The notes below the pieces were generated by a model. The model saw only the letters and a list, made by a program, of their open reading frames with translations, made no database searches and was not told the DNA's origin. Positions 1 to 5,700 of a stretch of 6,594 nucleotides of DNA are shown in pieces (within the stretch, counting starts at the first letter, position 1; the number at the start of each line of letters is the position of its first letter). Where the stretch lies: positions 2,749-9,342 of the forward strand of contig DBQR01000029.1 of the NCBI GenBank assembly GCA_002305335.1. The letters run 5' to 3'. The position numbers and the translations under genes were made by a program. This DNA comes from Clostridiales bacterium UBA1389. Lineage in GTDB: Bacteria > Bacillota > Clostridia > Oscillospirales > CAG-382.

Positions 1-46
1 AAATTATGCTAAAATGATAATGAATTAAAATAAATATTATTGTTTT

Positions 47-583
47 TTATGCTTTTTCATAATATAGTTTTGGGACGGCATTGTAAACATATTGAATATC
101 TTTCCCGGAAAGCCAGGCTTCGGCGGCGTCGTTGGTCACCGCTAAAGGCATACGGTCGTGAAGGTCGGCTATTTCCCCCACCGGCGGGAGGGTTATTATG
201 GTAAATTCATATCCGTTGCCGGGGATTTGCCTGTATATCCCCGCCAGGAACAAGGGTATTTTATCCTCCGGTCTCACGGCGTATTTTATTTTGTTTTTCC
301 ATTCGTAATATTCCGAACAGACTGCGGCGCAGCGTTTTAGGGCATGGGGGGCAAATAAATATTTTTCCTCATAGGTTTCGCCTCGTGCGTTGAAAACCAC
401 CCCGTTCCGGGTGGAAAAACCCCATTTCATTCCCGTAACGGAAATTCCCCCGCTGCCGTATATAACCAGCGAAAGGTCGGAAGGATATATTTCCCCGTTT
501 TTCGGTTTTTCGTTAATTTTGTCAAGATATTTCAAAATTAGAAATTCGCTCATTTCCCCGGGAACATAATACCTGCAGCACAT
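47..583 (-). CDS. SRAP-family (HMCES/YedK-like) abasic-site DNA-protein crosslinking protein
   Basis: The family shields abasic sites in single-stranded DNA by forming a covalent thiazolidine link through the alpha-amine and thiol of an N-terminal Cys2, exposed when Met1 is removed. With the start placed at 583 the protein has 178 residues and begins Met-Cys-Cys-Arg. Visible motifs: M-K-W-G-F (52-56), N-A-R-G-E-T with Asn65, E-Y-Y-E-W with Glu94, and H-D-R-M-P with His142. These match the Cys2/Asn/Glu/His active-site set of E. coli YedK. The frame stays open to 637, and another ATG lies two codons upstream at 589, but only the 583 start gives Cys at position 2; an AAAGGAAGG ribosome site lies 9 bases before it. 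At 178 residues it is shorter than YedK (about 220), though no core motif is missing. It is transcribed divergently from the solute-binding protein gene and has no evident functional tie to the glycosidase operon. The family is clear; the exact biological role is inferred from the family. Confidence 0.93.
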   Translation of the reverse strand: MCCRYYVPGEMSEFLILKYLDKINEKPKNGEIYPSDLSLVIYGSGGISVTGMKWGFSTRNGVVFNARGETYEEKYLFAPHALKRCAAVCSEYYEWKNKIKYAVRPEDKIPLFLAGIYRQIPGNGYEFTIITLPPVGEIADLHDRMPLAVTNDAAEAWLSGKDIQYVYNAVPKLYYEKA

Positions 584-592
584 ATTCATATA

Positions 593-601
593 CCTTCCTT
601 T
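593..601 (-). promoter_or_regulatory. Ribosome binding site that helps decide the SRAP start
   Basis: On the minus strand the sequence reads AAAGGAAGG, then TAT, ATG (589), AAT, ATG (583), TGC. The spacer is 3 bases to the first ATG and 9 to the second. The second spacing is acceptable and places the catalytic Cys immediately after the initiator Met, so initiation at 583 is preferred. Confidence 0.6.
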
Positions 602-634
602 ACGGCAACTGTAGAATAACCACTGCAAGATTAA

Positions 635-653
635 CATATTTTTAAAAAATATG
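635..653. repeat. 19-bp AT palindrome between divergent genes
   Basis: Perfect 9-base arms CATATTTTT (635-643) and AAAAATATG (645-653) flank a single A at 644. The site lies about 50 bases upstream of the SRAP start and 118 bases upstream of the lipoprotein start. It could be an operator for either gene, but in DNA this AT-rich it may be chance or merely structural. Confidence 0.4.
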
Positions 654-770
654 AAAGTTCGGTTTTATATATTAACAATAATTTTACACAAAATTTATAT
701 ATCTTTTTACCGGTTTTTAGTTATTATAGATGAAGTATATTTACTATCTATGCGAAAGGAAAGAGACATT

Positions 771-2324
771 ATGAAGCTGAAATCCATCATTTCCCTGCTT
801 TTGTGCTTACTGATGTTAGCTGCCCTGCTGGTCGGCTGCGGCAACGAGGGGGACAAGGACACCTCCTCTACAGAATCCAAAACCGACAACTCAAACCAGG
901 GAGACCAGACCTCGGAAGCAGACTTATCCGCCGGCGAATCCAGCCAGGAAGACCGTTACACCGATGCAGACGGTAAATATTCCACCAAAAATCTCCCCCC
1001 TTATGACGACACCTGGCGGGAATACGGTGAATTCAGGGTGCTTGTAACTTCCCAGGAAGGTCAGGGAACCTATTTCAGCGAGGAAATAGAACCCCTTTAC
1101 ACCACCACCGACTCGGTAATTTTAGACGGAGTAACCAAAAGAAACGACTGGGTTTACGAAGTTTACGACATAACCGTGAAAGCCGTTGCGGTTAATGACT
1201 GTCTGCAGGCGATCCGGGACGAAATATCCGGTAGTCTTGATACCTTTGACGCCGCAATGCCCTTTATGTCAACCGCTGCGGTGCTGGCGCAGGAAGGCAA
1301 GCTATATGACCTGAATGAGTACAGCGACATAATCGATCTTGACGCCCCCTGGTGGGACGCCAACGCCACCGCCGCGGTATCCATCGGCGACAAGGTTTTC
1401 TTTACCGCCGGCGATATGTCCCTTATGCATAAAATAGTGTCCTCGGGTATTGCCTTCAACAAACAGCTTATGAACGACCATTTTTCCGGCTATGACATTT
1501 ATCAGGAAGTCCGGGACGGCAATTGGACCCTTGACAGGCTTTACTCAATGTGTAAACAGATAACCGGTACCCTTGAGGACGACGGGGTTCAGGACGAAAA
1601 GGATTTATGGGGAATCGTTGACACGGGTCCTTCCTTCTTCTACGGCTGCGGCGAACAGCTTGTAACCAAGGATTCCAGTAATAATCCCGTGCTTGCCTTA
1701 GGGGAAACCACCAGATCCGTTGATGTCACCCAGTATGTGCTCGGTCTTTGCGCCGAGAAAAAGACCTGGTACGCCACCGTGGACGACTGGACCGACAGGA
1801 CAAAAAATGTCTGGGACACCTGCGTTGAGGTTTTCGGCAACGGCAGATCACTGTTTATGGCGGTTCACTTTTCCGCCATCAAAAAATTAAGACAGTATGA
1901 CGTGGAATACGGAATTGTACCGGCGGCAAAATATAACGAAGATCAGGACAGATACTACAACAAATGCTCTGCTAATTATGCCAACGGCATTTGCATACCC
2001 GTATCGGTCAAAGACCCGGATTTTTCGGCATATATGCTTGAGGTTATGTCAATAGGGGGCAAAAACAATATCGCCAACACCTATTACAATGTGGTACTTA
2101 AAAATAAGGATTTCCGGGACGAGGATTCCGAAGAAATGCTTGACATTATCTTCAATTCCATCGTTTACGACCCGGCCATCATCTATACAAAGATAGGCAT
2201 TCACAATATCCTTGCCGATCTCATCAAGCAGAATTCCACCGACTTTTATTCCACCCTTGACACGAATCGGGAAAGCTATGAAAAAGCTATCGAGGAAATC
2301 ATAACCGACTACGAAGAACAGTAG
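771..2324 (+). CDS. Extracellular solute-binding lipoprotein (family 1-like ABC substrate-binding protein), orphan
   Basis: A 517-residue lipoprotein. Residues 1-23 form a lipoprotein signal (Lys-rich start, hydrophobic core, L-V-G-C lipobox with Cys23), followed by a Ser/Thr/Asp/Glu/Gln-rich tether at about 24-62 and then the folded domain. Features of that domain resemble the large family-1 carbohydrate-binding proteins of Clostridia: a Y-D-L-N-E-Y segment after the first alpha/beta portion, a D-G-N-W-T-L-D-R-L segment, and a C-terminal helix ending in acidic residues. By analogy it would capture an extracellular sugar or glycoside for an ABC importer. The start is ATG 771, which gives a proper signal peptide and lies 10 bases after GAAAGGA; the frame is open back to 651, but that part reads as AT-rich spacer. 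No permease or ATPase gene follows: a strong terminator comes 17 bases after the stop, so it is probably monocistronic and relies on transporter parts encoded elsewhere. The ligand is unknown; the glycosidase operon next door only hints at a galactoside. Confidence 0.82.
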   Translation: MKLKSIISLLLCLLMLAALLVGCGNEGDKDTSSTESKTDNSNQGDQTSEADLSAGESSQEDRYTDADGKYSTKNLPPYDDTWREYGEFRVLVTSQEGQGTYFSEEIEPLYTTTDSVILDGVTKRNDWVYEVYDITVKAVAVNDCLQAIRDEISGSLDTFDAAMPFMSTAAVLAQEGKLYDLNEYSDIIDLDAPWWDANATAAVSIGDKVFFTAGDMSLMHKIVSSGIAFNKQLMNDHFSGYDIYQEVRDGNWTLDRLYSMCKQITGTLEDDGVQDEKDLWGIVDTGPSFFYGCGEQLVTKDSSNNPVLALGETTRSVDVTQYVLGLCAEKKTWYATVDDWTDRTKNVWDTCVEVFGNGRSLFMAVHFSAIKKLRQYDVEYGIVPAAKYNEDQDRYYNKCSANYANGICIPVSVKDPDFSAYMLEVMSIGGKNNIANTYYNVVLKNKDFRDEDSEEMLDIIFNSIVYDPAIIYTKIGIHNILADLIKQNSTDFYSTLDTNRESYEKAIEEIITDYEEQ

Positions 2325-2340
2325 GATATGTAATCTGATT

Positions 2341-2374
2341 ATAAAAGGCTCCGCAACGGAGCCTTTTATTTTTT
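2341..2374 (+). terminator. Intrinsic terminator of the solute-binding protein gene
   Basis: A 13-bp perfect stem (2341-2353 pairing with 2357-2369; core AAAAGGCTCCG/CGGAGCCTTTT) with a CAA loop runs directly into a T tract ending at 2374. It begins 17 bases after the lipoprotein stop and separates that gene from the downstream operon promoter. Confidence 0.93.
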
Positions 2375-2383
2375 CAAAAACTG

Positions 2384-2412
2384 TTGTAATGGCCTGTAGA
2401 AATTGATATAAT
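2384..2412 (+). promoter_or_regulatory. Sigma-A-type extended -10 promoter of the lipoprotein-GH27 operon
   Basis: The -35 TTGTAA (2384-2389; 4/6 to TTGACA) is followed by exactly 17 bases, then a consensus -10 TATAAT (2407-2412) preceded by TGA (2404-2406), an extended -10 TGn. Transcription should start near 2418-2420, leaving a leader of about 23 bases before ATG 2442. It begins just ten bases after the preceding terminator's T tract, so the downstream pair has its own promoter. Confidence 0.88.
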
Positions 2413-2417
2413 CAATT
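2401..2417. promoter_or_regulatory. Inverted-repeat operator candidate overlapping the -10 box
   Basis: Perfect arms AATTGAT (2401-2407) and ATCAATT (2411-2417) flank a central ATA. The repeat covers the extended TG and the whole -10 hexamer, so a bound dimer would block RNA polymerase. The 17-bp two-fold symmetric size suits a repressor dimer, but no regulator gene is in the window and AT-rich palindromes can occur by chance. Confidence 0.5.
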
Positions 2418-2441
2418 AAGATTTGCTCCACGGGGGTTGTT

Positions 2442-2783
2442 ATGAAAGCAAGGCATATATTACTTATAGTTCTGCTGGTTTTACTTATGTTTACTTCAGC
2501 CTGCGGGAAATCCAAAGGAAACGGGCAAACAATAGATATCGTCAAAACAAACGACACAATAACTCTTACGATTGATTTCGGAACCGATTATTCCAAAGCT
2601 TATGTTTCGGTTACCGTAACCGACGTGAAGGGAAAGGTGGTTTTCCTTGACCAGCTTCAGCTTGACAATTCGGGAAAAGGCGAAACCGGAATGTTTATCG
2701 ACTACCAGGGGCGTTTTACCGTCAAAGCCGTTGCGGGAAGCTTAACAAGGACCGTTGAATTCGAACTGGGGGATAAAATTTAA
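2442..2783 (+). CDS. Small putative lipoprotein with one beta-rich (Ig-like?) domain
   Basis: A 113-residue protein that I cannot assign to a named family. Residues 1-20 are a signal with Lys2/Arg4 followed by a long Leu/Val/Ile core; Cys21 in T-S-A-C is the likely lipidated residue, with Thr at -3 a slightly atypical lipobox. A short Lys/Gly/Asn linker follows. The rest, about 32-113, alternates hydrophobic and polar residues in several strand-like stretches, consistent with a single small beta-sandwich of about 80 residues. A GGGGGT ribosome site sits 5 bases before ATG 2442. It is the first gene of the operon, and its TAA overlaps the ATG of the GH27 gene by one base (TAATG), so translation of the two is probably coupled. 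The context suggests a membrane-anchored accessory to the large secreted glycosidase, for example holding it or its substrate at the surface; this is inference, and no catalytic motif is visible. Confidence 0.78.
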   Translation: MKARHILLIVLLVLLMFTSACGKSKGNGQTIDIVKTNDTITLTIDFGTDYSKAYVSVTVTDVKGKVVFLDQLQLDNSGKGETGMFIDYQGRFTVKAVAGSLTRTVEFELGDKI

Positions 2784-5700
2784 TGAAAAAGCTGATAGCA
2801 GTTATTTTAGCCGCCGCTTTGCTTTTATCCCTTCTTTTGGTGCTTATAGTAAAAGCCGAGGGTGAAAGCGATGGGACAACTGATTTTTCCGAGAGGCATA
2901 CCCCCCTTATGGGCTGGTCTTCATGGAATTATTTCCAGACAAATATTTCCGAGGAAATAATTATCCGTCAGATTAACGCCTTGATTTCCACCGGTTTATA
3001 CGACTGCGGTTATAGTTTCGTGAACATCGACGACGGTTGGCAGAACGGTCGGGATAACGGCATTGTAAAGGAAAAGGAACGCTTCTGGCCAAATGGTATG
3101 AAGTATATTGCCGATTATGCCCACTCAAAGGGGTTATATGCCGGAATATATTCCGACGCCGGGGACACCACCTGCGGCTGGCGGGACGACGAATACACCA
3201 CCGACAAGCATGTGGGGCTGTACGGTCATGAGCAGGCCGACCTGGAAAGATATCTTGGGGAATGGGGCTTTGACTTTATAAAGGTGGACTGGTGCGGCGG
3301 TTCCTCGCTGGGGCTTGACACCAAGGACCAGTACACCAAAATCGGCAATATTATAAAGGAAATTGAGGAAAAATACAATAAAAACAAAATATACAATATC
3401 TGCTGCTGGCACTTCCCCGGCGACTGGGTAACCAAGACCGCCGATTCCTGGCGGATTTACGGGGATATCGCCCCTAATTTCGATTCGATACTTTTACAGA
3501 TTGATGCGGTAAAAAACATAACCCAATATACCTCCCCGGGGCATGTGAACGATCTGGATATGCTTCAGGTGGGAAACGGCATGAATTATGAGGAGGATAA
3601 ATCCCATTTTTCCATGTGGTGTATGATGTCCGCCCCGTTGTTAATCGGCTGTGACGTGGGTTCCATATCCGATAACGCGCTGGAAATCCTTTCAAACAAG
3701 GAAATGATTGAAATAAACCAGGACCCCGCCTGCCTTTCCGCCGTAATGGTTTACGAAGACAAAAACGCAGGCTATGAAATATGGGTAAAACAGCTTTATT
3801 CCGAAGGGGAATCTGCCAAAGCCGTTGCGGTGCTTAACCGAAGCGGCAGGGATATAAGCATAACCATTGATTTCGCCTCATTGGGAATCAACGGGGTTTC
3901 CTCCGCCCGGGATTTATGGGAACACAGGGATCTGCCGGTTTTTGAGGATAAGCTGGAAATTTTCGTCCCCTCCCACGGTACGGATGTCTATAAGGTTAAG
4001 GGCAACACCGAATTTGAGGGGGATTATACCCTTTCGGGATACATCGATAAAACCGAAAGCGAAGTTGATTTGTCCGCCGAAGGGGATATAAACTGGTTTG
4101 TGTTTGGAAACTCCGAACGCAAAAAAGGACAGAAGGCAGTTGAAAACGAAATCGGCAGTACCCTGTATGAATCCCCTTTTACCTTCAGCTGGACGGACGG
4201 GGATAGTATATCCTCCGGCTCCACCCGGAAGGGCATAACCGTTAAGGCAGGTTCAACCGTTACCCTTCCGGTTTCCCCCATGACACGAAGAGCGAAGCTG
4301 TTTTTTTCCGCCGAAGGCGAGGTTAAAATAAACGCTTCCGTGATAAACAAAATAAACACCACTTCCCTTTTATGCGAAAAGGATAATTTGTATGTTTATG
4401 AGCTTACCTTTAAAGGCACCGGAACAAACAGGGTTGTTGTTTCCTTCGGCGGCGATAAAGATATCACCCTTTATGCCCTAACCCTTTCCGACGGCGGGGT
4501 GTTTAACGGCTACTTTGAAATAACCGACCCTCCGGCAAAATGCAACCTTTCAAAGCTGGGTACTAACGACTGGGTTTATTTCGGCGATAATACATATAAA
4601 AAAGATATTGCTCAAAACCGGATAAGCTTTGACTTTGACGGTGCCACAACCGTAGCCGAAGGAAATACCGATATTGTCTGGAACGACGGAAAGGAAGTAA
4701 AGCAAAACTCCGTTAAAAATATGCTATCGGTTAAGGGTAAAGCTACTCTTTCCTTCCCTATAAACGATATAGCCAGAACGGGGTATATCCTTGCCGGAAG
4801 CGATACGGGACTTTATCTTACGGTTAAGTTCAAAGACAAGGTGGTTAAAACTCTAACGGCAGACAAGGGTATCAGCCTTATCGAGTTCGGTTATTTTTCG
4901 ATGAAAGCCGGAAATATCGAAATCGAGCTTTCTTCCGATTCGGATATTGTTATCGGCTTTGCCGCTTTTTCCAACTATAAAGCCGATGAAAATAATGAGC
5001 TTATCCTTACCGAAATGGCGGGGGAAGGGCTGGATCTGAAATCCCTTGAAAGCATCAGCAGGACTACAATCGGTTCCGGGGAGTATATCCAGTTTGAAGG
5101 GGTTGCCCGGCTTACTGCTTTTGATATCTATTTTAAAACAAGTGAAGCCTTTATTACCGTTACCTCCTCGGCAGGGGTGACAAGGCAGTTTTCCTTAAAC
5201 GGAAAGCCCTATAAAAAGTTACGGGTTTACCATAACCGGTCCGAGCGGCTGACGGTTATGCTGGCGTCGGGAAAACCGGTCGAAATACTGGGTTATGCGA
5301 TTATCGAAAACCCGCCCGTTATTTCGGGAAATCTCTCCGGCGAAACCTATAAATTAAACGTAAATATAAAGGCTGACGGCGCTTTAAACGCAAGGCTTAT
5401 TGTTGCGGTTTATTCCCCGAAAGGGGTTATGCTTGATATAAAAGAAACAGAGGTAAAAAACGGGGAAAATGTAATTTCCATCGACAACCGGCAGGACGAA
5501 AATTGCACCGTCAAAGTGTTCCTGTGGGACAGCGACAACACCCCCCTTACCGACTGCCTGACTTTGGAGTGGACTCCGCCGGAGGTTGAAGCGGAGGTTG
5601 ACGACGCCATAATCGGCACTTTACAGGCAAGGTCCCTTGGGGAAAACGGGGCGGTACTCCTTGACGTTCGGTCGGAAAAGGAGTTTGAGGAATACCACCT

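Larger units (their letters stand above)
590..770. other. Divergent AT-rich intergenic region
   Basis: This 181-base gap separates the minus-strand SRAP gene from the plus-strand lipoprotein gene and must hold both promoters. It is very AT-rich, so many weak -10-like strings occur. The best plus-strand candidate is TTAACA (672-677) with TATATA (696-701), an 18-base spacer and only 4/6 matches in the -10. A minus-strand candidate with a TAATCT -10 is weaker. An AT palindrome (arms CATATTTTT/AAAAATATG) sits at 635-653. No RNA gene or convincing small ORF is seen. An in-frame extension of the lipoprotein ORF to 651 crosses this region but looks like chance read-through. Confidence 0.5.

Noticed and set aside
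7..15. Extended -10-like TGCTAAAAT on the plus strand
   Set aside because: No matching -35 can be seen this close to the window edge, and it would transcribe antisense into the SRAP gene. Such strings are expected in AT-rich DNA.
1..46. Possible terminator after the SRAP gene
   Set aside because: Only short AT inverted matches are present, with no GC-containing stem. The real terminator, if any, may lie outside the window.
584..637. Longer SRAP start at 637, or at 589
   Set aside because: The catalytic Cys must be residue 2 after Met removal, which only the start at 583 provides. The 637 extension shows no ribosome site of its own that I could identify.
651..770. N-terminal extension of the solute-binding protein ORF starting at ATG 651
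   Set aside because: It reads through AT-rich spacer and would bury the lipoprotein signal 40 residues inside the protein. ATG 771 gives a normal signal peptide and has a ribosome site upstream.
3134..4362. Several minus-strand ORFs antisense to the GH27 gene (70-112 residues)
   Set aside because: They overlap a gene with clear catalytic motifs, show no recognisable domains, and look like reverse-frame shadows.
5581..5620. Internal translation start for a separate rhodanese (GGAGG sequences near 5581 and 5593)
   Set aside because: No in-frame ATG, GTG or TTG lies at a proper distance, and the upstream frame is continuous. The GGAGG strings are explained by the Glu-Val linker codons.
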